64,000 bases of DNA from Sulfitobacter mediterraneus. GTDB taxonomy: Bacteria; Pseudomonadota; Alphaproteobacteria; Rhodobacterales; Rhodobacteraceae. The stretch's first letter is position 1, and each line of letters opens with the position of its first letter. Under the pieces are notes generated by a model. The model ran no database searches. It saw only the letters and a program-made list of their open reading frames with translations, and was not told where the DNA came from. The stretch is from contig NZ_CP069007.1 of assembly GCF_016801775.1 (NCBI RefSeq), positions 28,114-92,113 of the forward strand, given 5' to 3'. Of the stretch, positions 17,652 to 25,895 are shown in pieces. The position numbers and the translations under genes were made by a program.

Positions 17652-18850
17652 AGCAAACCTTCCTTGCGCAGGGCGCTGTGATGGCTGGGCCAGGTCTTGC
17701 GGATCAGAAGCTCGATCTCGGCGTTGACCGCATCCAGATAGGCCCGGCAGCGTTTGTGCGTTTCGGTCCGCACACCAGGACCGGTCAGCTCGTACACCGT
17801 TGAAAGATTGGCCGCTGCATTGTCGATTTCAGCAGAATCTTTCAAAACGGCACTCATCATATCCATGGGAAACACCGCCTCCATCATGCGTTTGATCGCT
17901 TGATGTGCCGATTTCCCATCGTTCATCTTTGTCGCTAGAATTTTAACAAAAGAATAATCACGCGCACCGCCAGCGCGGGCCAGCTCTTCCAGAGTAGCGC
18001 CCATCATCTTGAGAAAATGCGCGGTGGAGCCAAAATCGATGTTGTTCGGCGGGGCTGGGATCACCAGTGCATTGGCGGCCCGCAACACGGACAGCGACAG
18101 CATGCCCAGGGCAGGGGGCGGGTCGAGCAGGATCACATCAAAATTGTCCTTTATGCTCTCAATTCCGTTGCGCAGCCGGTCGAGCACAAATGTACTGTCC
18201 CGCGCCATTCGCGCGGCAAATTCATATTCCGCATCATAAAGCCCGAGGTTTGCGGGGATCAGCGCAATTCCGGGCCAATAGGTGGCACGCAGCGCATAAT
18301 GCAAGCTGGCTGGCCCACCATGGCGGAAAAACGGGTAAAGGGTATCGTCGTCCTCATCCACATCAACATCCGGATTCAAACCGAACATGGAGGTGGTGCT
18401 GGCCTGGCTGTCACAGTCGATCACACAAACACGATAGCCCTTGAGGGCCAGATATTGCGCCAGATGACAGACCATCGTTGATTTCCCGACACCACCTTTG
18501 AAGTTCTGGATCGCCAGAACCATCGCCGGGTCATCGGGTTGCCGATGGGGCAGGGTGCCAAAGACATCCCGCATGGTATTGACCTGCGCAAGACTGTAGC
18601 CGCTGCGCCGGCCGGTTTCGGGATCTTTGTCGGGCGGCGGTAGACGGCCATCGGCCTCGGCATCGCGGATCAACTTGTCGCTGCGTCCCACCATTTCGGC
18701 GGCGCGGCGGACATTAAACCGCAAATCAAGCGACTTGGACGCGCCGGGCGCAAAAACACGTTCCCGCAGGCGTTCAATCACGGTGCTGGCGCGATCGCTG
18801 AGATTGGCCAATTCGGTTAGGGTGACGGGGGGAAGGACGGGCTGCTGCAT
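17648..18850 (-). CDS. parA: Plasmid partition ATPase ParA
   Basis: A 400-residue protein. The N-terminal ~110 residues carry a MerR-like HTH (VRRAAEMVGRSDKLIRDAEA), typical of long plasmid ParA proteins that repress their own promoter. The deviant Walker A is NFKGGVGKST (Lys118 signature, Lys123), followed by CVIDCDSQAS and the Walker B-like DVILLDPPPALG. It is divergently oriented from the replication initiator, with the 617-bp origin region between them. Confidence 0.94.
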   Translation of the reverse strand: MQQPVLPPVTLTELANLSDRASTVIERLRERVFAPGASKSLDLRFNVRRAAEMVGRSDKLIRDAEADGRLPPPDKDPETGRRSGYSLAQVNTMRDVFGTLPHRQPDDPAMVLAIQNFKGGVGKSTMVCHLAQYLALKGYRVCVIDCDSQASTTSMFGLNPDVDVDEDDDTLYPFFRHGGPASLHYALRATYWPGIALIPANLGLYDAEYEFAARMARDSTFVLDRLRNGIESIKDNFDVILLDPPPALGMLSLSVLRAANALVIPAPPNNIDFGSTAHFLKMMGATLEELARAGGARDYSFVKILATKMNDGKSAHQAIKRMMEAVFPMDMMSAVLKDSAEIDNAAANLSTVYELTGPGVRTETHKRCRAYLDAVNAEIELLIRKTWPSHHSALRKEGLL

Positions 18851-19467
18851 CGGGGCCTCATTTATTTGCTCTGCGAATCATGGACTGTTGTTCTGGAGCG
18901 CTCAAGTGTGAATTTTCACGAAAACCAGGCAAAAAGTCGGAAATCCGAGGCACAGATCATTTTCTTTGGATATTTCGGCATTTGCCTGCAATGCATAGCC
19001 TTTTTGCGAAGGAAACACCCGAAAAGTAAGCTATGGGATCAATCGCGCCCGATGGGTCCTAACCGGCGCTGATCTTACCCTTTAAACAGAATTTGAAAAA
19101 CCCCTATGGTTCAGGATTCTTAGTGTTCTGTGTTCGGGCTTGCCAATGCCCTTTGTTTTATAGCATATCAGTGCCTAACACTTACCTTTTGGGGCGGATC
19201 GGCAAACCTTTTGGGAGGGCTAGCCTTACCTATCGGGGCGATTCCCCTTACGGATGGGTTGAGGGTTAAACCTTACGTTTTGGGTGGCTGATCTGAGAGC
19301 CACAGAACATGGTAGGATAAGCCTATAGAACAGGGGTTTGCGAATCATTGGGTGCGAATCGGCGTCGGTCAGGACTTACAAATTGGGTGATAGACCGCTC
19401 CAGAACCCTATGATAGCTTACGCGAAACGAGCAACAAAAGTAAGAATACTGGGTAAGACAATAAAGC
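18851..19467. other. Origin/regulatory region between parA and rep
   Basis: A 617-bp stretch without a credible gene. It holds the iteron array at 19181-19290, an isolated iteron-like copy CTTACAAATTGGGTGA at 19375-19390, and an early half copy CTTACCC at 19074. Reverse-oriented copies (AAAAGTAAG at 19022 and 19436, and GGGTAAG at 19451) lie just before the rep start, where an initiator would autorepress. The parA side contains AT-rich tracts (18860-18990). No DnaA box was recognised with confidence. Confidence 0.75.
19181..19290 (+). repeat. Iteron array, about five degenerate copies
   Basis: Copies of CTTACnTTTTGGGnGG begin at 19181 (CTTACCTTTTGGGGCGG), 19203 (CAAACCTTTTGGGAGGG), 19225 (CTTACCTATCGGGGCG), 19247 (CTTACGGATGGGTTG) and 19272 (CTTACGTTTTGGGTGG). 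The first four are spaced exactly 22 bp, two helical turns; the fifth is 25 bp on. This pattern is expected for binding of the downstream winged-helix initiator. Confidence 0.8.
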
Positions 19468-20469
19468 ATGAGCAAAGCTTACCGAACCGTTGATGCGCGG
19501 CCAAACGCGCAAACGCTGGTCAAACCCGGCGAGCTGGTGGACCTGGTCGAGGTGACGCCGCTGACCTTGGCTGACCGGCGGATTTACAATCAGCTGCTTG
19601 AGAACGCATGGGACGCGATCGAAAAACCGGTAACGCATGTGATCTCCAAATCCGATCTGCGTGGATCGCATAATTCCAACGATCGGGTGGGCGGGTCGAT
19701 TGAGCGGCTGATGGCCTCGATTGTCAAAGTGCAGGTCATGCGGGACGGCGAGCCGGCAATTGAACGGGTGCAGCTTCTGGGGGGGAACGTCGAAACAACG
19801 CGGCGGGACGGGCTGCTCGAATATGAGATTCCGCAACGGCTGCGGCGGATCATCAAGGACAGCACAGTGTTTGCGCGGTTGCAGCGCGAGGTGATGTTTG
19901 CGCTGTCCTCGAAATATGCGCTGACGCTTTATGAGATGGTGCAAAAACGTGGCAATCTGCGCTGGCGGTCCTCGGAAAAATTCAGTCTTGAAGATATGCG
20001 CGGTGTGCTGGGCGTGCCCAAGGGCAAGTTGACCTCTTGGTCGAACCTGAAGCTGCGGGCGATTGATCCGGCGGTGGAGGAGGTTTCGGCGCTGAGTGAC
20101 TATATCGTTGAGGTTGATCCGATCAAAACCGGGCGGCGGGTCACGCATATTGAACTGCGCTGGTGGCGCAAGGATGCGGGCGGCGAGGCAGAGGTGGAGC
20201 GCGAGTTGCAGTTTTCCTCGGTGGGGCGCAAGGAACGTGCAACAGCCAAGGCCGAAGCCATGCGGCCGCGGCCTGACTGGCTGGATGCGAAGGGCGCGGC
20301 GTTGAGGACAGAGACCTATGAGACGGCCAAACTGCGGTTTCCCGGATATGACATCTACTTTGTTGAGGGGGAATGGCGGGCATGGGCGGCGGGCAAACCG
20401 CCAGCGCGTGATCCCGACAAGGCCTATCTGGCATTCTTTAAGACCTTTGCCGAAAACAACCCAATTTAG
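19468..20469 (+). CDS. Plasmid replication initiator, Rep_3/RepB-like winged-helix protein
   Basis: A 333-residue initiator. The N-terminal winged helix runs from LTLADRRIYNQLLENAW. The second winged helix includes LSSKYALTLYEMVQKRG, EKFSLEDMRGVLGVP, NLKLRAIDPAVEEVSALSDY and GRRVTHIELRW, the ordered blocks of the Rep_3 superfamily. The C-terminal tail carries basic and aromatic residues (FPGYDIYFVEGEWRAWA). It follows the iterons directly. Rhodobacterales plasmids use several initiator types; Rep_3 fits best by reading, but the lineage-specific 'DnaA-like' group cannot be ruled out without a search. The kynureninase-like gene starts only 9 nt after its stop. Confidence 0.85.
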   Translation: MSKAYRTVDARPNAQTLVKPGELVDLVEVTPLTLADRRIYNQLLENAWDAIEKPVTHVISKSDLRGSHNSNDRVGGSIERLMASIVKVQVMRDGEPAIERVQLLGGNVETTRRDGLLEYEIPQRLRRIIKDSTVFARLQREVMFALSSKYALTLYEMVQKRGNLRWRSSEKFSLEDMRGVLGVPKGKLTSWSNLKLRAIDPAVEEVSALSDYIVEVDPIKTGRRVTHIELRWWRKDAGGEAEVERELQFSSVGRKERATAKAEAMRPRPDWLDAKGAALRTETYETAKLRFPGYDIYFVEGEWRAWAAGKPPARDPDKAYLAFFKTFAENNPI

Positions 20470-20478
20470 AGACTGATC
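20465..20478 (+). repeat. TTTAGAGACTG dispersed repeat, copy at rep stop
   Basis: TTTAGAGACTGATC spans the stop codon of rep and the gap before the kynureninase-like gene. Other copies are at 7794-7808 (TTTAGAGACTGAATC), 13651-13661 (reverse), 21602-21616 (across the kynureninase stop) and 22025-22038 (ATTAGAGACTGATC). Confidence 0.7.
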
Positions 20479-21606
20479 ATGACAGAGACATCGGGCGATC
20501 CGGCCTATTTCCTTTACCATTCGATTGGCCAGTATCCGGGCAAGGCGGCGGAGATGGCCAAGGCGTTAACCACGTTTTCAGACACTTGGGGCGCGTTGGA
20601 CGATGAGCAATGGCCGAATGTCCTGACAGCAAGGGCAGAGTTTATCGACCTCTGGCGCGATCTGATTGATGCGCCGGAGGGCACATTGACCAGTGCAGAG
20701 AATGTGACGACAGGGCTGTTTTCCGTTCTGGGCGGCCTGCCACCAGAGTATCTGCGCGGCAAGCGGGTGTTGGTTGCAGCAGATTGTTTTCCGTCGCTGC
20801 ATTTTCTGCTGAACGGGATGCAGGATCGGTTGGGCTTCAGCCTTGAAACTGTCCCTGTGCGGCAGGGGGATTTCTGGGTCCGTGACGAGGATATGATTGC
20901 GGCATGGGGGCCGGATGTCGGTCTTGCGCTTCTGACATTTGTGACCTCCACTTCTTCGCACCGCTGTGATCTGGACACGCTGTTGGCGCATGGCCGGCAG
21001 ATGGGGTCGTTGGTGGGCTTGGATCTGACCCAGGGGATCGGGATCATACCGTTTTCGCTGGATGATCATCCGGTTGATTTTGTGTTGTCCACCACCCTCA
21101 AATGGCTGTGCGGCACGCCCGGTGCGGGAATTATTCAGATGCGGGAAGATCTGTTGAAGACTGTCAAGCCGGAGCTGCGCGGATGGTTTTCGCAGGACAA
21201 TCCGTTTTCATGGGATCTGGATGCTTTTGACTATGCACCCGATGCGCGGCGGTTTGAACATGGAACGCCCTCGGTTTTGGCCTGTGTGGGATCGGTGCCT
21301 GCATTGAAATGGCACGCAGGGCAGGGGGGGCTCTTGGCGCATAATCGAAAGCTGACCAAGTCGATTATGGATCATGCAGAAGAGATGGGGTTGCCGCTGG
21401 CCACGCCAAAGGACGAGGCGGCAAGGGGCGGCTCCGTGATGTTGCAATTGCCAGAAACAGCCGACCCTGCTGCCTTGGTCGACGGATTGCGAGACGCAGA
21501 TGTTCATGTGGATTGCCGGGGCCGGATATTGCGGATATCACCCGGCGCGGTGACCAAGGGCCAGCACGTCAATCGTCTGTTTGATCGTCTCAAAACATAT
21601 GTTTAG
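20479..21606 (+). CDS. Kynureninase-like class V PLP enzyme
   Basis: A 375-residue fold-type I PLP enzyme. The PLP lysine is Lys208 in LSTTLKWLCGTPGAG and the cofactor aspartate is Asp182 in GLDLTQGIG, both in the arrangement of kynureninase. Length is near the bacterial kynureninase norm (about 400). The reaction would be cleavage of kynurenine to anthranilate and alanine, or a related beta-gamma hydrolysis; other class V enzymes remain possible. It lies 9 nt after the rep stop and may be co-transcribed with it, unusual for a catabolic gene. No tryptophan dioxygenase is in the window. Confidence 0.7.
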   Translation: MTETSGDPAYFLYHSIGQYPGKAAEMAKALTTFSDTWGALDDEQWPNVLTARAEFIDLWRDLIDAPEGTLTSAENVTTGLFSVLGGLPPEYLRGKRVLVAADCFPSLHFLLNGMQDRLGFSLETVPVRQGDFWVRDEDMIAAWGPDVGLALLTFVTSTSSHRCDLDTLLAHGRQMGSLVGLDLTQGIGIIPFSLDDHPVDFVLSTTLKWLCGTPGAGIIQMREDLLKTVKPELRGWFSQDNPFSWDLDAFDYAPDARRFEHGTPSVLACVGSVPALKWHAGQGGLLAHNRKLTKSIMDHAEEMGLPLATPKDEAARGGSVMLQLPETADPAALVDGLRDADVHVDCRGRILRISPGAVTKGQHVNRLFDRLKTYV

Positions 21607-21616
21607 AGACTGAATC
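21602..21616 (+). repeat. TTTAGAGACTG dispersed repeat, copy at kynureninase stop
   Basis: TTTAGAGACTGAATC, identical over 15 bp to the copy at 7794-7808. It contains the TAG stop of the kynureninase-like gene and reaches the stop codon of the convergent aminotransferase gene. Confidence 0.7.
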
Positions 21617-22782
21617 TACTGCAAATCGTTGAAGAACCTTTGCATCCGGTCCATCGCCTCCCGCAGCACATCCATGTCGGCGCAACCAAAGCACACCCGC
21701 AGATGCCCTTCGCCCGCATCACCATAAAAGCTGCCTGCCTCGACCACCACACCGGTTGCCGCCAAGAGCATGTCGGCGCAGTCTTGTGAGGTCAGGCCGG
21801 TGGCGGTGATGTCGGGGAAGGCGTAGATCGTCCCCTCCACCGGGGCGCAGGTCACGCCGGGCATTTGGTTCAGCCGCGAGACAACCAGATCGCGGCGTTC
21901 CCGGTCGCGATCGACCATGCCTTGCAAGATTGCGGGGTCTCCTGTGAGGGCGGCCAAAGCACCGTGCTGCACAAAGGTGTTCACATGGGTCACTTCGTTG
22001 GTGGTGATTTTCATCATTGGCCCAATTAGAGACTGATCTGCGGCGATATAACCGAGACGCCAGCCGTCCATGGCATAGGCTTTCGTGAAGGCAAACATGG
22101 AGATTGTCCGCTCCTTCATGCCGGGTAGGGAAGCGATAGAAATATGTGCGGCGTTGTCATAGGTGATCTCTTCATAGACCTCGTCAGAAAGGACCAGCAG
22201 ATCGTATTCCTGCGCGAGATCCGCGATGATTTGCAATTCAGCGCGGGTATAGACCCGGCCTGTAGGATTGCAGGGGTTGATCAGCGCAATCACCTTGGTC
22301 GCTGCGGTGATATGTGGCTCTAACAAAGTACGATTGATGGCAAATCCGTTTGCAGCATCCAAGGGTGCGATGGTGACTTTGGCGCCTGCAAGCTCTGCCT
22401 TTCCGATATGCTGGGGATAATAGGGGGCGAGCAAAAGCGCCTCATCGCCCGCATCCAGAAAGGCCATAAAGGCGGCAAAGGAGGCCTGTGTCAGACCATT
22501 GGTCACGATCACCTCATCGGCGGTGATATCCATGGCATTCTGGCGGCGCAATTTTTCCGCGATGGCGTCGCGCAGTTCGGGAATGCCTTGCAGGTCGGAG
22601 TAGTGCACATGACCCGCCTGCAGCGCGGCGATGGTGGCGTCTTTGATGTGTTGGGGGGTGTCTTCTGCGGGCATGCCCAATTCGAGATGGATCAGATCAC
22701 CTTTCATCTGGACGGCCTTGGCAAACATGCCAAAGTTTTTGGGTGAGGTTTCTGTGATCCGGCGGGCAGGGCGGATGGGCAT
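21616..22782 (-). CDS. Class I/II aminotransferase
   Basis: A 388-residue PLP aminotransferase: NPCNPTGRVYT, LSDEVYEEITYD, PLP lysine Lys234 in MFAFTKAYAMDGWRLGY, and a C-terminal LRVCFG arginine region. It resembles aspartate/aromatic aminotransferases of subfamily I. The ATG at 22782 has AAGGA about 7 nt upstream; an ATG 15 nt earlier lacks a ribosome site. It is divergent from the SDR gene through a promoter containing the shared 22803 element. It could supply arylpyruvates to IorAB (inference). It is convergent with the kynureninase-like gene. Confidence 0.85.
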   Translation of the reverse strand: MPIRPARRITETSPKNFGMFAKAVQMKGDLIHLELGMPAEDTPQHIKDATIAALQAGHVHYSDLQGIPELRDAIAEKLRRQNAMDITADEVIVTNGLTQASFAAFMAFLDAGDEALLLAPYYPQHIGKAELAGAKVTIAPLDAANGFAINRTLLEPHITAATKVIALINPCNPTGRVYTRAELQIIADLAQEYDLLVLSDEVYEEITYDNAAHISIASLPGMKERTISMFAFTKAYAMDGWRLGYIAADQSLIGPMMKITTNEVTHVNTFVQHGALAALTGDPAILQGMVDRDRERRDLVVSRLNQMPGVTCAPVEGTIYAFPDITATGLTSQDCADMLLAATGVVVEAGSFYGDAGEGHLRVCFGCADMDVLREAMDRMQRFFNDLQ

Positions 22783-22802
22783 GGGCGTTCCTTGCATCGA
22801 AA

Positions 22803-22821
22803 TTTATATGCGTTTACATTT
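22803..22821. promoter_or_regulatory. Candidate operator in the aminotransferase/SDR divergent promoter (copy 2)
   Basis: TTTATATGCGTTTACATTT matches 15 of 19 positions with 9741-9759 and shows the same 10-bp tandem of TTTRYA half-sites. It lies just upstream of the aminotransferase start and about 50 bp before the SDR start. Confidence 0.4.
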
Positions 22822-22873
22822 AAATCTGCCTAACCTGCCATTGCGCAGAAGGCCACCATAAAAGGGGATCATC

Positions 22874-23599
22874 ATGGGTAGGATTGCGGTTGTCACCGGT
22901 GCGGCGGGCGGCATGGGCCGTGCGATTGTTGCAAAGCTGATCGCGGATGGCATGCATGTTATCGGGCTGGATCTGGACGGTGCTGCACTGGCCGAGATGG
23001 AAGCGGAGGAGGGATTTGAAGGGATTGCAACAGATCTGACAGACCCAGACGCCATTTCGGCAGCTTTTGAAAAAATTGCAGCGGATCATGGGGGTGTTGA
23101 TGCGCTGGTGAACAACGCTGGCACCTGTTTCATGTCGGAGTTTCCGGACATACCCGTGGCGGAATTCGAAAAGCAGATGGCGCTGAACTTCTCGGGTGCA
23201 TTTCATTGTTGCCAGGCGGCGATCAAGCTGATGGAAGGCCGTGACGGGGTGCGCAAGATCGTCAATATCAGCTCAAACGGGGCGTATAATTTCGATGCTT
23301 TCGATCCGCCGCATTATCGTGCTTCCAAGGCGGCCTTGGATACCTTGACCAAAGATCTGGCGCGGCGGTTCGCGACGGATAAAATCGCGGTCAATTCGAT
23401 TGCGCCAGCGATGACCGAAACGCCGCTGTTTAATGTGGTGAGCGAGGACGTGCTGGCAGAGGCGATTGCGCAAATGCCGCATGGACGGGCGATGCAACCT
23501 TCGGAAATTGCGGCTTGGGTCGGGTTTCTGATCTCGCCCGCGGGGGATGTGTCCAGCGGCAATGTGATTATCCTGAACCAGGGGCGCGATGTGCGTTGA
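22874..23599 (+). CDS. Short-chain dehydrogenase/reductase
   Basis: A 241-residue classical SDR. The cofactor motif is TGAAGGMGRA (residues 9-17 region), then NNAG at 80-83. The catalytic Ser is in NISSNGAY, with Tyr148 and Lys152 in YRASK. Asp after the second strand (GLDLDG) suggests NAD(H) preference. It would oxidise a secondary alcohol or reduce a ketone; the substrate is not evident. It is divergent from the aminotransferase and ends at a bidirectional terminator. Confidence 0.88.
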   Translation: MGRIAVVTGAAGGMGRAIVAKLIADGMHVIGLDLDGAALAEMEAEEGFEGIATDLTDPDAISAAFEKIAADHGGVDALVNNAGTCFMSEFPDIPVAEFEKQMALNFSGAFHCCQAAIKLMEGRDGVRKIVNISSNGAYNFDAFDPPHYRASKAALDTLTKDLARRFATDKIAVNSIAPAMTETPLFNVVSEDVLAEAIAQMPHGRAMQPSEIAAWVGFLISPAGDVSSGNVIILNQGRDVR

Positions 23600-23614
23600 T
23601 TTCTGCTGCCGAAA

Positions 23615-23642
23615 TTGCAGAATTTTTTTCAAAATTCTGCAA
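23615..23642. terminator. Bidirectional terminator, SDR / hydrolase
   Basis: A perfect 12-bp inverted repeat, TTGCAGAATTTT and AAAATTCTGCAA, with a TTTC loop. It is flanked by T-rich sequence on both strands and sits between two convergent genes. Confidence 0.8.
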
Positions 23643-23663
23643 GATTTTCTGAGAAAAATCACC

Positions 23664-24422
23664 TCAATCAAACCATTCCGGCGCTTTTTTGAGGGTTGGC
23701 CATTGTTCGGGGCTGTGGCCGTAGATGACCAGCGCGCCGCGTTCTGATGCCAGTTTCATCAGCCGGTCGCCATGGTGGATGGCCAGATCGTCATCCCATG
23801 ATCCGGCAAATTTCTCGTCAATCTCGGAGGCGCGGCTGATTGCATCGGAGGTGAGCAGAACCCAGCCTGTTTGCGGCAATTGCACCATAAAGGCCAGTTG
23901 GCCGGGGGCATGACCGGGGCAGAGCAAGACCTCAAATCCGGGGCCAAGATTCATATCCGACCGCACCAGATGATAGTCGCGATCAGGCCAGTCCATCATC
24001 TGTTTTCCGGACCAATACAGCGGGCGGGGCAGGGCGCGTTCGGCGGCGGAAATCAGGATCGGGGCATGGGGAAAACCGGCCATATCGCCAACGTGGTCGA
24101 TGTGGGTATGACTTTGGATCATCAGGGTGACATCGGATTTGGCCAGCCCCAGTTTGGCCAGTTGCGGGCCGGGCATGTTTTCGGGGGTCACGGACAGAAC
24201 GCGGCCAAAGCTGCCCAGTTCGTCCTCGGCGGTGGCGGCCTCTGCATCGTGGGCGTATTTTTCGGGAAAGCCGGTGTCGATCAACACCACTTCGCCAGCG
24301 TCGGTTTCCACCACAAAGCCGCAGATTCCGATGGTGCGCGGGCCGGAATGGACCTCGAACAACCCGTAATCGAGCACAGCGAGGCGTTTCGGTTTGCCCT
24401 TCAGCGTGACTTGGCTTTTCAT
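23664..24422 (-). CDS. Metallo-beta-lactamase-fold hydrolase (lactonase-like)
   Basis: A 252-residue protein with the zinc motif SHTHIDHVGD (His105, His107, Asp109, His110), then GHAPGQ, TSDA and GHSPEQW at the expected order for further ligands. The overall plan resembles N-acyl homoserine lactonase-type MBL enzymes, so quorum-signal or lactone hydrolysis is a possibility, not a conclusion. The start at 24422 is preferred because AAGGGGGAT precedes it; the long extension to 24869 would overlap the divergent aminotransferase. The gap to that gene is 39 bp. Confidence 0.8.
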   Translation of the reverse strand: MKSQVTLKGKPKRLAVLDYGLFEVHSGPRTIGICGFVVETDAGEVVLIDTGFPEKYAHDAEAATAEDELGSFGRVLSVTPENMPGPQLAKLGLAKSDVTLMIQSHTHIDHVGDMAGFPHAPILISAAERALPRPLYWSGKQMMDWPDRDYHLVRSDMNLGPGFEVLLCPGHAPGQLAFMVQLPQTGWVLLTSDAISRASEIDEKFAGSWDDDLAIHHGDRLMKLASERGALVIYGHSPEQWPTLKKAPEWFD

Positions 24423-24461
24423 GTGGCGATCCCCCTTGGGGCCATAAGCAAAGGCGGCGCA

Positions 24462-25583
24462 ATGAAAGTCAAGATTCACACCCTGTTTCAATACCTGTTG
24501 GAAACAACAGATGCGGAGCCGGAGGCGATTGTCGGGTTCTCCTTGGCGGAATCGCCCAAGCTGGGGGAGTTCATTGCGGATCTTGATCCGGACTTGCCGT
24601 TGGATTGGAACAACCGGGATTTTCGCGGGTTGCCCGAATTGCGGGACCATGTTCTGGCGCAGGCAGGGTTGAGCGGGCTTTGTTCGGCCGCGGATGTGTT
24701 GATCACAGCGGGTGCGGCGGAGGCGAATTATCTCGCGGTGATGCAGCTTTTGCAGCCGGGGGACGAGATCGTGATCGAAACGCCGGGTTGGCCGCAGGCG
24801 GAGGTGCTGGCCAAGGCGATCGGGGCCGAGGTGGTCAAGGTACATCGGCAGGAGGCAGATGGCTGGCATTTGCCGCTGGACCGGGTTGCGGAGGCGGTGA
24901 CGGACAAAACCAAGATGATTTTCATCACCAATCCAAACAATCCCACGGGCGATTTACTGAACGCGGATGAACTGGCGGAATTGGCGCGGATCGCGGGGCG
25001 CGTTGGTGCGTGGCTGTTGGTGGATGAGGTCTATGCGGGGCTGGAATGGGAGGGCAGTCGCGCGCCGTCGATTGCGGGAATGTATGAACGCGGGATTACT
25101 ACGGGATCGGTGAGCAAGGCCTTGGGGTTGCAGGGGCTGCGGACGGGCTGGTTGATCTGCCGCGATCCTGAGTTGGTGATGGATGCGGTGATCCTGCGGG
25201 AGAATTCCAGCGAGATCATGAACATCATGGGCGAGGTGATTGCCGAAGTCGCGCTGCGCCCGGATCGCTATGGCGCTGCGATGGACAAGGCGCGGCGCGA
25301 AAGTGCGGCCAATCTGGCCAAGATGGACGCGTGGGTTTCGGCGCAATCCGGGCTGTCCTGGATCAAACCGCGTGCGGGATTGATCGGGCTGGGGCGGCTG
25401 CCCGAAGGGGTTGACAGTGATGCCTTTGCCAAGCGGCTGTTGGCGGAGCCATATCGCACATTCCTGCTGCCGGGCAGTGCATATGAGCAACCCAATCATA
25501 TCCGGCTGGGGGTTGGTGGCGGCGCGGCCGTGAACCTTATGGAGGGGCTCGATCGGTTGGGGCGTGCTTTGGCTGAATATTGA
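24462..25583 (+). CDS. Class I/II PLP aminotransferase
   Basis: A 373-residue fold-type I enzyme: NPNNPTGDLLNADELAELA, LLVDEVYAGLEW, and PLP lysine Lys219 in TGSVSKALGLQGLRTGW. The start at 24462 (MKVKIHTLFQ) is used because upstream codons lie antisense to the hydrolase gene. It differs clearly from the aminotransferase at 21616 (different Lys motif and C-terminus). It sits divergent from the MBL hydrolase. The substrate is unknown; alanine- or valine-type aminotransferases share these motifs. Confidence 0.85.
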   Translation: MKVKIHTLFQYLLETTDAEPEAIVGFSLAESPKLGEFIADLDPDLPLDWNNRDFRGLPELRDHVLAQAGLSGLCSAADVLITAGAAEANYLAVMQLLQPGDEIVIETPGWPQAEVLAKAIGAEVVKVHRQEADGWHLPLDRVAEAVTDKTKMIFITNPNNPTGDLLNADELAELARIAGRVGAWLLVDEVYAGLEWEGSRAPSIAGMYERGITTGSVSKALGLQGLRTGWLICRDPELVMDAVILRENSSEIMNIMGEVIAEVALRPDRYGAAMDKARRESAANLAKMDAWVSAQSGLSWIKPRAGLIGLGRLPEGVDSDAFAKRLLAEPYRTFLLPGSAYEQPNHIRLGVGGGAAVNLMEGLDRLGRALAEY

Positions 25584-25585
25584 CA

Positions 25586-25601
25586 GCATTGCTAGCAGTG
25601 C
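25586..25601. promoter_or_regulatory. Palindrome upstream of toxin-antitoxin operon
   Basis: GCATTGCTAGCAGTGC is a near-perfect 16-bp palindrome (one mismatched pair) 37 bp before the antitoxin start. This is the usual place for autoregulation by a FitA/VapB ribbon-helix-helix antitoxin with its toxin. Function inferred. Confidence 0.45.
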
Positions 25602-25637
25602 TTACATGGTGAAGGAACGAAAAGAAGGAGACTTGGC

Positions 25638-25895
25638 ATGCCGACCCTGACCATTCGCAATATCGCGCCGGAGGTGCATCAGGCCCTACGGGAGCAGGCG
25701 GCGGCGCATGGCCGGTCGATGGAGGCCGAGGTGCGGGCGTTGCTCAGCAATCACACGGGCGCGGCGCAGCCCAAAGAGGATGGCGCGGCGTTTTATGATC
25801 GGTTGCGGGCGCGGTTTGCCGGAGTAGAGAGCGATCTGGATTTGCCAGAGCGGCGCCAGCCCCGAGATACGCCTGACTTCGGCCCTGCGGGATGA
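25638..25895 (+). CDS. FitA/VapB-type antitoxin (ribbon-helix-helix)
   Basis: An 85-residue protein beginning MPTLTIRNIAPEVHQALREQ and containing HGRSMEAEVRALL, the ribbon-helix-helix pattern of FitA-like antitoxins. The C-terminal half (ERRQPRDTPDF) would bind the toxin. GGAG precedes the start. It overlaps the toxin gene by 4 nt. It is expected to repress the operon and neutralise the PIN toxin. Confidence 0.88.
   Translation: MPTLTIRNIAPEVHQALREQAAAHGRSMEAEVRALLSNHTGAAQPKEDGAAFYDRLRARFAGVESDLDLPERRQPRDTPDFGPAG

Noticed and set aside
16662..20469. repABC operon
   Set aside because: parA and parB are divergent from the initiator gene and the initiator is of Rep_3-like type, unlike the collinear repA-repB-repC arrangement.
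23664..24422. Calling the metallo-beta-lactamase protein an N-acyl homoserine lactonase
   Set aside because: The zinc motif is shared by many hydrolases and there is no luxI/luxR gene in the window, so only the fold is claimed.
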